Source of the DNA: Paractinoplanes atraurantiacus | Lineage (GTDB): Bacteria > Actinomycetota > Actinomycetes > Mycobacteriales > Micromonosporaceae | Assembly: GCF_900215205.1 (NCBI RefSeq) | Contig: NZ_OBDY01000022.1 | Span: 62,001-126,000, forward strand | Reading direction: 5' to 3' | Length of the DNA stretch: 64,000 nt | In this document: positions 8,356 through 16,146 of the stretch, in pieces | How the letters are laid out: every line of letters begins with the position of its first letter | Position numbering within the stretch: position 1 is the stretch's first letter | Program-made: the position numbers and the translations under genes | The notes under the pieces: generated by a model | What the model was told of the DNA's origin: nothing | The model's database searches: none | Seen by the model: only the letters and a program-made list of their open reading frames with translations

Positions 8356-8928
8356 ATGAAGTTGGTCGTCATCCGCGGTAACAGCGGCTCCGGGAAGACC
8401 ACCGTGGCCCATGAGGTCCGACGGCGGTACGGGCGCGGTTGCGCGCTGGTCGAGCAGGACTATCTGCGCCGCGTCGTGCTGCGCGAGCACGGCAGCGACG
8501 GCACGCCGACGGTCGCGCCGGCCTTCATCACGACAGTCGTGCGGGCGGCGCTCGGGCACGGCTACCACGTGATCCTGGAGGGGATCCTGCACTCGGGCCA
8601 GCACGGCGGGCCGCTGCGCGAGTTGATCGCCTCCCACCCGGAGACGAGCATCTACTGGATGGAGGTCTCATTCGACGAGACCGTACGGCGGCACGGACAG
8701 CGCCCGGCGCCGATTCCGGTCACCGCCGATCAGATGCGCGCGTGGCACACGCCGATGGACCTCCTCGGCGCCCCCGGCGAGCAGATCATCCCCGAAGCGT
8801 CCTCGTTCGAGGCGACGGTCACGGAGATCCTGCACAGCAGTGGACTCGCCGGCGCGGCACCAGAGACACCCTGCCCGGTCCAGTGCCCGCGCTGCGCGGT
8901 CAAACGGGGAAGAAGCTCGTCCGGGTGA
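8356..8928 (+). CDS. P-loop kinase (uridine kinase / AAA-type small kinase)
   Basis: The 190-residue protein has Walker A GNSGSGKTT at about residues 8-16. It has an acidic QDYLRR segment and an EGILHSGQ segment typical of phosphotransferases related to zeta-toxin and chloramphenicol phosphotransferase-like kinases. The sequence HGQRPAPIPVTADQMRAWH resembles the lid and specificity region of that group. The substrate is unknown. The last ten codons overlap the 3' end of the convergent GNAT gene by 29 bp, and the arginine/serine-rich tail there is probably not functional. Confidence 0.75.
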   Translation: MKLVVIRGNSGSGKTTVAHEVRRRYGRGCALVEQDYLRRVVLREHGSDGTPTVAPAFITTVVRAALGHGYHVILEGILHSGQHGGPLRELIASHPETSIYWMEVSFDETVRRHGQRPAPIPVTADQMRAWHTPMDLLGAPGEQIIPEASSFEATVTEILHSSGLAGAAPETPCPVQCPRCAVKRGRSSSG

Positions 8929-9382
8929 ACTCGACCGCGTCCAGCCGCTCGTAGAAGCGCCGGGCGGAATCATTGCCGCCGATGACCGAGACGATGGCGA
9001 AGCGGACGCCGCATCGCCGCCAGTGCGCTCGCACCTCCGCGACCAGAGCCGTACCGAGGCCGTGCCCGCGCGCCTCCGCGGCGACGGCCAGCGTCTCCAG
9101 GCGGCCCACCCGGTCGCCGAAGTCCCACGCGCCCGCCGACGAGGTGACCCTGGCGGCGGCGTACCCCTGCACGACGTCGTCTCGTTCGGCGACGAGCAAC
9201 AGCCAGTCCGGCTCGGCCGACCACGCCGTGTATTGGCGCCGCCGTCCCTGCCAGCTGGCCTCCGGACCCACTGGCGGGACCCGCGCTCCGATGGCCGCGC
9301 CGACCTCGTAGTGATGAGCGGTCAACGACTTCCACAACTGGGCGACCTCGTCGATGTCAGCCGCCGCTCGCACCACCGTCAT
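8900..9382 (-). CDS. GNAT-family N-acetyltransferase
   Basis: A protein of about 160 residues with a full GNAT fold: N-terminal VVRAAADIDEVAQLW, the core strand GRLETLAVAAEARGHGLGTAL holding the acetyl-CoA pyrophosphate loop (R-G-H-G-L-G), and the C-terminal NDSARRFYERL motif. The start is uncertain: ATG 9382 gives the canonical N-terminus, while in-frame ATGs at 9397 and 9409 would overlap the divergent uridine-kinase gene. With starts at 9382 and 9400, the two divergent genes are separated by only 17 bp, implying leaderless or overlapping transcripts. The acyl acceptor is unknown. Confidence 0.8.
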   Translation of the reverse strand: MTVVRAAADIDEVAQLWKSLTAHHYEVGAAIGARVPPVGPEASWQGRRRQYTAWSAEPDWLLLVAERDDVVQGYAAARVTSSAGAWDFGDRVGRLETLAVAAEARGHGLGTALVAEVRAHWRRCGVRFAIVSVIGGNDSARRFYERLDAVEFTRTSFFPV

Positions 9383-9399
9383 GGCACCATCTTCCATTG

Positions 9400-10164
9400 A
9401 TGACCGCAAACAGGCAGCAGGTGCTCGACGAGCTGGCCGGGGGGATTCTCGCGCTCGCGCCCGGTCATCCTGTGCGCGTGGGGGTCGATGGGCACTCGGC
9501 CGCCGGCAAGACGACGTTCGCGGACGAGCTGGCGGCGGTGCTGCGCGCGCGGACGGGCCGGTCTGTGCTCCGGGTCATGCTGGACAGATTCAAACGCCAC
9601 GTCGATTTGCGTACGGGGTATCCGGCCGGCTCGCCGGAAAGCTACTACCACGAGATGTTCGACGTCGACGCGATCCGCGACGTGCTGCTGGCGCCGCTCG
9701 GGCCGGGTGGGGATCGCCGCTACCGCACGGAAGTCATGGACTTTCGCGGGCGGACGCCGGTCGACTCCGGCGTGCGGGTGGCGCCGGACGACGCGATCCT
9801 CGTGGCCGACGGGGCTTTCCTGCAGAAGCCGGCCCTGGCGCCGTACTGGGATCTGCGCGTCTACCTGCACATCGAGGTGGACGAGGTGCTGCGCCGCGGC
9901 ACGGCCCGCGACCAGGCCTGGATGGAGTCGGCGGAGGCGGCGGCCCAGCGGTACCGCGACTACTACATCCCCGGTGAGCTGCTCTATCTGGCCGAGGTGG
10001 GCCCGGCCGAGCGGGCCGACGTCGTCGTCGACAACAGCGATTTCACCGCGCCTCGGCTGGTGCGCGCAGGTAGCGGCGGCGGTAGACGCGCTGGGCGAGC
10101 AGCAGAGCGGGGAACGCCCGGCCCCACCAACCGTCCGCGGGGCGGGTCAGGGAGCGCAGGGTGA
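9400..10164 (+). CDS. Uridine kinase-like P-loop kinase
   Basis: The 254-residue protein has Walker A DGHSAAGKTTFADEL near residues 30-44. It has the segment MLDRFKRHVDLR and an aromatic YYHEMFD motif typical of uridine kinase-like proteins of actinobacteria. VADGAFL and the RDQAWM...YRDYYIPGE region resemble their lid and C-terminus. ATG 9400 is preferred over TTG 9397. Recognisable similarity ends near DNSDFTAPRLV; the last 35 or so residues are Gly/Arg/Pro-rich and antisense to the DUF1990 gene. This suggests that the original stop was lost and translation now runs on to 10164. The natural substrate is not certain. Confidence 0.8.
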   Translation: MTANRQQVLDELAGGILALAPGHPVRVGVDGHSAAGKTTFADELAAVLRARTGRSVLRVMLDRFKRHVDLRTGYPAGSPESYYHEMFDVDAIRDVLLAPLGPGGDRRYRTEVMDFRGRTPVDSGVRVAPDDAILVADGAFLQKPALAPYWDLRVYLHIEVDEVLRRGTARDQAWMESAEAAAQRYRDYYIPGELLYLAEVGPAERADVVVDNSDFTAPRLVRAGSGGGRRAGRAAERGTPGPTNRPRGGSGSAG

Positions 10165-10579
10165 GCCAGACGCGGCCGTCCGGGGTGCGGTGGACGATGA
10201 AAGCCTCCTCGCCGCTGACCGGGTGGCCGCGCAGGGTGCCGTAGGCGAAGCCGCAACGGTCCAGGCTGTCCACGACGGCGACCACGCGGACCGGCTCGCG
10301 CACGCGCAACGGGCCGACCCGGGCTACCAGTTCGTAGCCGGCGCCGGTGCGGGCCCGGATGTCGCCGCCGTCGGCCGGGGTGACGGTGAAACCGCTGCGG
10401 CGCTTGACCTGCCAGGTCATCACGGCCTCGGCCACTGCGTGCCAGCGGTCGGCGCCGCCGCCCAGGCCGATGGTCCGCTCGAAGCCCCGGTAGCCGGGCG
10501 GCCGGCTCGGCCACTCGTCGTCCGCGGGTCGCGTTGCTCCGGCGACGTCGTAGTTGAGCCGTGGCGTGCGCTGGGTCAT
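10043..10579 (-). CDS. DUF1990 family protein
   Basis: The 178-residue protein has the characteristic start LNYDVAGATR and the sequence PPGYRGFERTIGLG, which mark the DUF1990 family. Further in it has GAGYELVARVGPLRVREPVRVV and a GFAYGTLRGHPVSGEEAF block. Members have a compact beta-rich fold, and their biochemical role has not been assigned to my knowledge. It is divergent from the VanZ-like pseudogene (39 bp between starts) and overlaps the uridine-kinase reading frame tail to tail by 122 bp. Confidence 0.85.
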   Translation of the reverse strand: MTQRTPRLNYDVAGATRPADDEWPSRPPGYRGFERTIGLGGGADRWHAVAEAVMTWQVKRRSGFTVTPADGGDIRARTGAGYELVARVGPLRVREPVRVVAVVDSLDRCGFAYGTLRGHPVSGEEAFIVHRTPDGRVWLTLRSLTRPADGWWGRAFPALLLAQRVYRRRYLRAPAEAR

Positions 10580-10618
10580 GACAGTGAATTCCCTGGATCG
10601 CTGTGCGTGGTTCGAGGA

Positions 10619-11405
10619 ATGGCTCACCTCGTGGATTCGCTGCTCGCCGTGGTCCTGTTCGCGCTGCTGCTTCCGCTGCTCGCCCTTCCGTGGATCCACC
10701 GGCAGTACAAACGCTACGGCAGGCTGCGGGGATGGTCCGCGATCCTCGCGGCGTCCGAGGTCCTCTATCTCTGCGGGCTGCTGGCCTTCACCCTCTTCCC
10801 GCTGCCGGACGACACGGCCGCCTACTGCGCGGCCCGGACCACGGTTCGGTCTGTTCGCGTGCCCCTACCGGGTCGCCGACACCGGCGACCTCATCACCAA
10901 CACCGCCGGCGCGGTGCTGGGCTGGCTGATCGCGGCCCTGATCGGGCGGTTCCTGCCCGGCCCGCACCCGGCGCCCTCGCCGGACGTCGAGCAGCCGGGT
11001 CTGCTGCGGCGGGGCCTGGCCGTCGGCGCCGACCTGCTGATCGGCTTCCTGGCGACGTCGAGCGTGCTCGCCGTCTTCCCGGAGGCCGGGGCGGCGGCGG
11101 TGGCGCTCACCGCGTACGGCATAAGCACGCTCTTGATTCCGCTTTCACGCCGTGACCATGCCACGCTGGGCCAGGCCACCCTCCTGCTGGCCCCGGAGTC
11201 GGGCCGGGCGGTCTGGCCCCGCTTCCTCGTGTGGTGGCTGCCGGTGGCGCTCCTGCAGGCCGGCGGCCGCTTCGCGGTGATTCTCTGGGCGATGCTGGTC
11301 ATCGGCGTGCTCGCCCGGCTCCGCCGCGACCGGCGCAGCGTCCTGGAACTGGTGTCGCGGACCACGACCTCGACCAGAGAGGTCAGGCGGCGAGGCTGCT
11401 CTTGA
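10619..11405 (+). pseudogene. VanZ-RDD membrane protein with internal deletion and frameshift
   Basis: From ATG 10619 the first frame encodes a VanZ-like N-terminus: a membrane helix, HRQYKRYGRLRGWSA, and a second helix ending LFPLPDDTAAYCAA. Near 10838-10845 it jumps to another frame that encodes the end of a VanZ domain (FGLFACPYRVADTGDLITNT) and the following AGAVLGWLIAALIG helix. An RDD-like C-terminal domain then runs to 11405. In intact relatives a stretch with further helices separates these two pieces, so about 80-120 residues appear to be missing and the frame is lost at the junction. The gene is divergent from the DUF1990 gene and overlaps the hydrolase gene by 23 bp at its 3' end. 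Confidence 0.75.
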
Positions 11406-12303
11406 GGAAGGCGTCGATCTCGGCCACGGCCGGGTCGACGTACTCCGGCTTGTCGTAGAGGTCGACGTGGCTGGCGCCCTCGAGCCAGACCAGGCGCTTG
11501 GGGCCGGTGTGGCGCTGGAAGGCCTCGACGCCCATCCAGGCGGTGACCGCGCGGCGGCCGATGACCGACAGCAGCGGGCGGTCGCCGATCAGCGGGACGG
11601 CGGCCCAGGCGTCGAACAGGGCCAGGCGGTCGATGCTCTGCCACGGCAGGGCCTTGGTCGAGCGGGGGTGCTCGCCGCGCGGGGTGCAGTAGTACTCGAC
11701 ACCCTCGAAGCCGTGCTCGCCGCCGAGCTCACGGCCCTGCTCGGGAGTGGCCGGGAAGAGCGGGAAGCTCTGCGAGCCCTCGCCGCGGGCCTCGGCGGTG
11801 CGGGCGGCCGCGGCGGCGTCCAGCATGCCCTGGAAGACGGCCGGGTCCTGGTCGCCGTCGGCGCCGAAGCGGAACTGGCGGGCGATGTCGACGCCGCTGA
11901 CCGTGGCCACCGCCTTGATGCGGTGGTCGCCGGCGGTGGCGTTGAGCACGTAGCCGCCGGAGGCGCAGATGCCCAGCGCGCCGATCCGCTCGGCGTCGGC
12001 CTCGGGACGGGTGGTCAGGTAGCTGACGGCCGCCTTGAGGTCCTCGATGCGGTGGGCCGGGTCCTCCAGGCCGCGCGGCAGGCCCTCCGACTCGCCCTGG
12101 TAGGCGGCGTCGAAAGCGAGGGCGACGTAGCCGCGCTCGGCCAGCTTTCCGGCGTAGAGGCCGGCCGCCTGCTCCTTGACCCCGCTGCCGGGGTGCCCGA
12201 CGACGACCGCCGGGAGGTTGCCGATGCCGGCGCCTTCGGGCAGGTAGAGGTTGCCGGCGATGCGGAGGCCCTGGCTGTCGAAGTTCACGTCGATTTTGTG
12301 CAT
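11383..12303 (-). CDS. Alpha/beta hydrolase (dienelactone hydrolase / YcjY-like)
   Basis: The 306-residue cytoplasmic hydrolase starts at ATG 12303, preceded by GAAAGGG 10 bases upstream; an earlier ATG at 12324 is less likely. It has the oxyanion strand VVGHPGSGVKEQ, the nucleophile region LGICASGGY and a late GASHVDLYDKP carrying the catalytic His. These features match the YcjY / 'alpha/beta hydrolase, X-Pro dipeptidyl-peptidase S15-like' group commonly found beside MmyB-type regulators. In that group the nucleophile sits in G-x-C-A-S/G-G, so either Cys or Ser may serve. It probably forms a two-gene unit with the regulator ending 48 bp upstream. Confidence 0.8.
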   Translation of the reverse strand: MHKIDVNFDSQGLRIAGNLYLPEGAGIGNLPAVVVGHPGSGVKEQAAGLYAGKLAERGYVALAFDAAYQGESEGLPRGLEDPAHRIEDLKAAVSYLTTRPEADAERIGALGICASGGYVLNATAGDHRIKAVATVSGVDIARQFRFGADGDQDPAVFQGMLDAAAAARTAEARGEGSQSFPLFPATPEQGRELGGEHGFEGVEYYCTPRGEHPRSTKALPWQSIDRLALFDAWAAVPLIGDRPLLSVIGRRAVTAWMGVEAFQRHTGPKRLVWLEGASHVDLYDKPEYVDPAVAEIDAFLKSSLAA

Positions 12304-12351
12304 GGCGAAATAGCCCTTTCTCATAGGGGTGGTGTGACGGGTCGGTTGGCT

Positions 12352-13191
12352 CTACGCCTGCGGGACGGTGGTCCAGGAGGCGAGGATGCGCAGGGCATCG
12401 TGGGACGGGGTGCCGGGCTCGGCGGTGACGATCATCAGCTCCTGGCCGCTGCCGTCCGGGCTGGCCCAGACATCACAGTCGAGGGTCAGGTCACCGACGA
12501 CCGGGTGGTGGTAATGCTTGGTGCCGTAGCTGGCGCCGTTGACGCGGTGCTCGGCCCACCACGTACGGAAATCGGGGTCCCGCACGGCGAGGTCGCCGAC
12601 CAGCCGGACCAGCTCGGGGTCGCCGGGGTCGGCCGCGGCCCGGGTGCGCAGCGCGGCGACGGCATCCCGCGCGTCGTGCCGCCAATCGGCGTGCAGGGCT
12701 CGCATTCCGGGGTCGGTGAAGAGCAGGCGGACATAGTTACGGTTCTTCTCCAGTACGCCGGCGAAGTCGGTGAAGAGGGCCGCAGCCGCACTGTTCCAGG
12801 CGAGGACGTCCATCCGCTCGCCCAGAACGATGGCCGGCGACTCGCCGAGCTGGTCGAGCAGCCGCCGCATGGCCGGGCGCAGCTTCGGCGCGGGCCGGCG
12901 GCGCCGCGGGCGTGCGTCCGTCTTGCCCGCGACCTCGTACAGATAAGCCTCCTGGTCCTCGCTCAGCCGCAAGGCCCGGGCCAGCGTCGCCAGCACCGAG
13001 GCCGACGCCGCGACCCGGCCCTGCTCGAGCCGCGCGTAGTAGTCGACGCTGATCGCCGCCAGCGCCGCGACCTCCTCGCGCCGCAGGCCTTTCACCCGGC
13101 GGCGGTCGCCGTACCCGGGCAGTCCCACCGCCCGCGGCGTCAGCTCGGTGCGCCGCGCCTTGAGGAAGTCGCCCAGCTCGGAAGAGGTCAT
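12352..13191 (-). CDS. MmyB-type helix-turn-helix transcriptional regulator
   Basis: The 279-residue protein has an N-terminal XRE helix-turn-helix (about residues 5-75: LGDFLKARR, GLRREEVAALAAISVDYYARLEQG). A C-terminal MmyB-like ligand-binding domain follows, with WNSAAAALFTDF, RTWWAEHRV and HHPVVGDLTLDCDVW. Such regulators typically control an adjacent oxidoreductase or hydrolase gene; here the hydrolase lies 48 bp downstream on the same strand. Some MmyB domains bind fatty-acid-like ligands. A paralogue with the same architecture occurs at 52762-53607. Confidence 0.88.
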   Translation of the reverse strand: MTSSELGDFLKARRTELTPRAVGLPGYGDRRRVKGLRREEVAALAAISVDYYARLEQGRVAASASVLATLARALRLSEDQEAYLYEVAGKTDARPRRRRPAPKLRPAMRRLLDQLGESPAIVLGERMDVLAWNSAAAALFTDFAGVLEKNRNYVRLLFTDPGMRALHADWRHDARDAVAALRTRAAADPGDPELVRLVGDLAVRDPDFRTWWAEHRVNGASYGTKHYHHPVVGDLTLDCDVWASPDGSGQELMIVTAEPGTPSHDALRILASWTTVPQA

Positions 13192-13248
13192 GACCCAATA
13201 CTGCGCGCCCGTCCCCGGCCCTGGCAGGGCAGAATCCTTCCCCCTTTC

Positions 13249-15957
13249 TCAGGACGAGCGTGGGGAACGGGCGGCGGTCAGTTCGCGGCGGTTGGCCACG
13301 CCGAGCTTGGCGTAGACGCGGCGGAGGTGCCATTCGACCGTGCGAGGGCTGAGGAACAGGGCCGCGCCGATCTCGGCGTTGGTGCGGCCGGCCACCGTCA
13401 GCTGGGCGATCGCCGCCTCCTGGGTGGTGAGCTCGCGGCGGTCGTCCGGGGTGGCGGCGCCGACCACCTCGCCGGCGAGCACGAGCTCCCGCGCGGCGCG
13501 GCCGGCCCACAGGTGGGCGCCCATGGTGGTGAAAGCCTGGTGGGCCGCGCGCAACTCGGCCCGGGCCTCGTCCAGGCGGCCCAGGCGGCGCAGCCACTCG
13601 CCGTACAGCAGCCTCGCCCGTTGCCCCTCGACGCCCGTGCCGGTGCGGGAGAGCAGGTCGATCGCGTCGCGGTAGAGCTGCTCGGCCTGACCGTCCGGAG
13701 CCGTGAGGGCGTCGACGACCGCTTTCACGCCCAGGGCGCCCGGTGTGGGCGTGGTGGCGACGGTCTCCGCCAGCTGGTCGCGCGCCGCCTCGGCGATGTC
13801 CCGTTCGCCGGCGCCGGCGGCCGCCTCGGCCAGCTCGCGAAGGCACCACTGGTAGGTCGCCAGCTCGCGGTAGGCGGTCATCTCCTGTGCCGCCCGCAGC
13901 GCCGCCCGATGGTTGCCCAGGGCCAGGTGGAGCTTGGCCAGGGCGTCCTTGGCCAGCGAGTGCAGGCGCCCGTTGCCGTGGGCCGCCGCCTCGTCGAGCT
14001 TGGCCGCGATCAAGGTCTCGGCCTCGTCGGCGGGTCCGCGCCGGACCGCGAGGTTGAGGCGGGAGATCTGGTAGACGGAGGCGCCGGTCGCGCGGGCCAC
14101 CTCGTCGATCTCGTCGAGCACCTCGGCCGCCTCGGTCAGCCGGCCGTCGTTGATGAGGCTGACCGCCCACATGACCAGGGCGTCCGGCAGCTGGGCGAGC
14201 GCGCCGGCGCCGAACGCGGAGCGGATCGCCTGGCGGCTCAGGCGGCCCGCCACGTCGGTGCGGAACATCTCGGAGGCGACCGGCAGGGTCAGCCACAGCA
14301 GGCCGGGGTCGCCGTGCTCGTCGGCCGCGTCCAGGCAGCGGTTGAGCAGCGGGGCGGCCGCTGTCCGGCCGTCGAGGACCCAGGAGACGAGGCCGGTCAG
14401 GAGCAGGTCGGCGAAAGTCTCGCCATCGAGCGCGGCGTCGCGGGCGGCCTGGGCGGCCACCCGTAGGTCGTCGCCGCCGAAACGGCCGGCGTAGACGGCG
14501 GCGCCGATCGCCAGCAGGAAGGTGTCGCGGGCGGCGACCGGGTCGAGCTTCTCCAGGCGGCGGGCGGCGGCCAGCAAGGGCGGGCCGGCGTCGCGCCCGT
14601 GACTGAGCTTGAACGCGACCTGCGCCCGCAGGCGCTCGAGGCGGGCCTGCTGGAGGGCGTCGAGCGGGCAGAGCTCGGCCGCACCGAGAAGGCCGGGCAC
14701 GGCCGCGTAGGAACCGGCCTCGGCCTGGGCGCCGGCCGCGGCCAGCAGGATCGTGCCGCGACGGGACGGGGCGGCGGTCAGCTCGGCCGCCCGTTCCAGC
14801 AGGGCGGCCGCCGCGGCCCAGCCACCGCGGGCCATCGCCCGGCCGGCGGAGCCCTCGAGCTCGGCCGCGACCTGCTCGTCGGGGCCGGCGGCGGCGTGCG
14901 CGCGATGCCAGGCGCGGCGGTCGGGGTCGATGACGGGGTCGGTCACCTCGGCCAGCGCGGCGTGCACGGCGCGGACTTCGGCGGTCGCGGCGCACCGCCG
15001 TACGGCCGAACGCACCAAAGGATGCCGGAAGCGCACCCGCGCGCCCAGCTCGATCAGGTCGTCCGCCTCGGCCGGACCGGCCGACTCGGGTCCCACGCCC
15101 ATCAACTCCAGGGCCCGCCACAGCATCAGCGAGTCGCCCACCGGCTCCATGGCCGCGGCCAGCAACATGGTGCGGGTTGCCGGCGGAAGCGCCCGGATCC
15201 GGCGCTCGAAGCCCGCCTCGACCCGGTCGGCGAAGGGGGCCGCGGACGAACCGTCGAACCCGAACGCGAGCTCGGCCGGCGACAGCGACCGCGGCAACTC
15301 GAGCAGGGCGAGCGGGTTGCCCCGGGTCTCGGCCACGATGCGGTCCCGGACGCGCGGATCGACCGGACCGGTCAGCGCCGAGTCCAGCAACTCGCGCGCC
15401 TCGGCCGCGGGCAGGCCGTCGACGCGCAGCTCCGGCAGGCCCCGCAGCAGGTCGCCGGGGCTGCGAACGGCGAAGACGAGGGCGGCCGACTCGGCCGACA
15501 GGCGCCGTGCCACGAAACCCAGGGCCACCGCGGACGCGGCGTCGATCCACTGCACGTCGTCGACGACGCAGACCAGCGGCCGCCGGGCGGCGGCCTCGGC
15601 GAACAGTCCGAGCACCGCGACGCCGACCAGCAACTGCTCCGGCACCGGGCCCACGGCGAGACCGAAGGCGGTGTTCAGGGCGCCCCGCTGACCGGCCGGC
15701 AGGGCGTCGAGATGGCCGAGCAGTGGCGCGCAGACCTGGTGCAGGGCCGAATAGGCCATCTCCGACTCGGCCTCGACGCCCGAGGCGCGGAGCACCCGGG
15801 CGAACGACGCCCGCTCGGCCAGATGGTCCAGCAGGGCGGTCTTGCCGCTGCCGGCCTCACCGCGCAGGACCAGCGTGCCACTGCGGCCCGACCGCACCTG
15901 TCCTAACAGGTCGTCGAGCACCTGCCGTTCCCGCCGGCGACCGCGAAGCACGCCCAC
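13249..15957 (-). CDS. Large ATP-binding LuxR-family regulator (LAL)
   Basis: A protein of about 900 residues. The N-terminal AAA/STAND ATPase has Walker A RGEAGSGKTALLDHL near residue 30 and Walker B VCVVDDVQWIDAAS near residue 135. A long helical, TPR-like middle region (about residues 330-800) is alanine/leucine-rich. The C-terminal LuxR helix-turn-helix has TNAEIGAALFLSPRTVEWHL and YAKLGVANRREL. The length is usual for LALs. The start is uncertain: GTG 15957 or GTG 15951, neither with a clear ribosome-binding site. It is divergent from a Tat-exported epoxide hydrolase gene and may regulate it; the shared spacer contains inverted repeats. Confidence 0.88.
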   Translation of the reverse strand: MGVLRGRRRERQVLDDLLGQVRSGRSGTLVLRGEAGSGKTALLDHLAERASFARVLRASGVEAESEMAYSALHQVCAPLLGHLDALPAGQRGALNTAFGLAVGPVPEQLLVGVAVLGLFAEAAARRPLVCVVDDVQWIDAASAVALGFVARRLSAESAALVFAVRSPGDLLRGLPELRVDGLPAAEARELLDSALTGPVDPRVRDRIVAETRGNPLALLELPRSLSPAELAFGFDGSSAAPFADRVEAGFERRIRALPPATRTMLLAAAMEPVGDSLMLWRALELMGVGPESAGPAEADDLIELGARVRFRHPLVRSAVRRCAATAEVRAVHAALAEVTDPVIDPDRRAWHRAHAAAGPDEQVAAELEGSAGRAMARGGWAAAAALLERAAELTAAPSRRGTILLAAAGAQAEAGSYAAVPGLLGAAELCPLDALQQARLERLRAQVAFKLSHGRDAGPPLLAAARRLEKLDPVAARDTFLLAIGAAVYAGRFGGDDLRVAAQAARDAALDGETFADLLLTGLVSWVLDGRTAAAPLLNRCLDAADEHGDPGLLWLTLPVASEMFRTDVAGRLSRQAIRSAFGAGALAQLPDALVMWAVSLINDGRLTEAAEVLDEIDEVARATGASVYQISRLNLAVRRGPADEAETLIAAKLDEAAAHGNGRLHSLAKDALAKLHLALGNHRAALRAAQEMTAYRELATYQWCLRELAEAAAGAGERDIAEAARDQLAETVATTPTPGALGVKAVVDALTAPDGQAEQLYRDAIDLLSRTGTGVEGQRARLLYGEWLRRLGRLDEARAELRAAHQAFTTMGAHLWAGRAARELVLAGEVVGAATPDDRRELTTQEAAIAQLTVAGRTNAEIGAALFLSPRTVEWHLRRVYAKLGVANRRELTAARSPRSS

Positions 15958-16032
15958 CAGCCTAAGCCGTCGGCGGCGGCCTCGTCGATCGGCCGCTCCT
16001 TCGGCGCTGACACCGGGTGACCCACGTCGCCC

Positions 16033-16098
16033 ACCACCGGTGGTACGGGCCGCACACCCGGGGCCGGGCCAGGGGTCGTCACGGGCTCGCCCGGGTGT
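16033..16098. promoter_or_regulatory. Palindromes between the LAL regulator and epoxide hydrolase genes
   Basis: The divergent spacer contains a perfect 12-bp palindrome ACCACCGGTGGT at 16033-16044 and a 9-bp inverted repeat ACACCCGGG (16054-16062) / CCCGGGTGT (16090-16098). A half copy of the first palindrome (CCACCACCGG) recurs just after 16098. These are candidate operators; no direct evidence links them to a particular regulator. Confidence 0.4.
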
Positions 16099-16146
16099 CC
16101 ACCACCGGAAGACTCCGAACCGAGACAGATCACGAAGGGAAACACC

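Noticed and set aside
11467..14466. Plus-strand open frame of about 1000 codons
   Set aside because: It is antisense to the hydrolase, MmyB-type regulator and LAL genes, has low-complexity Gly/Arg/Val composition and shows no recognisable domain; such frames are expected at this GC content.
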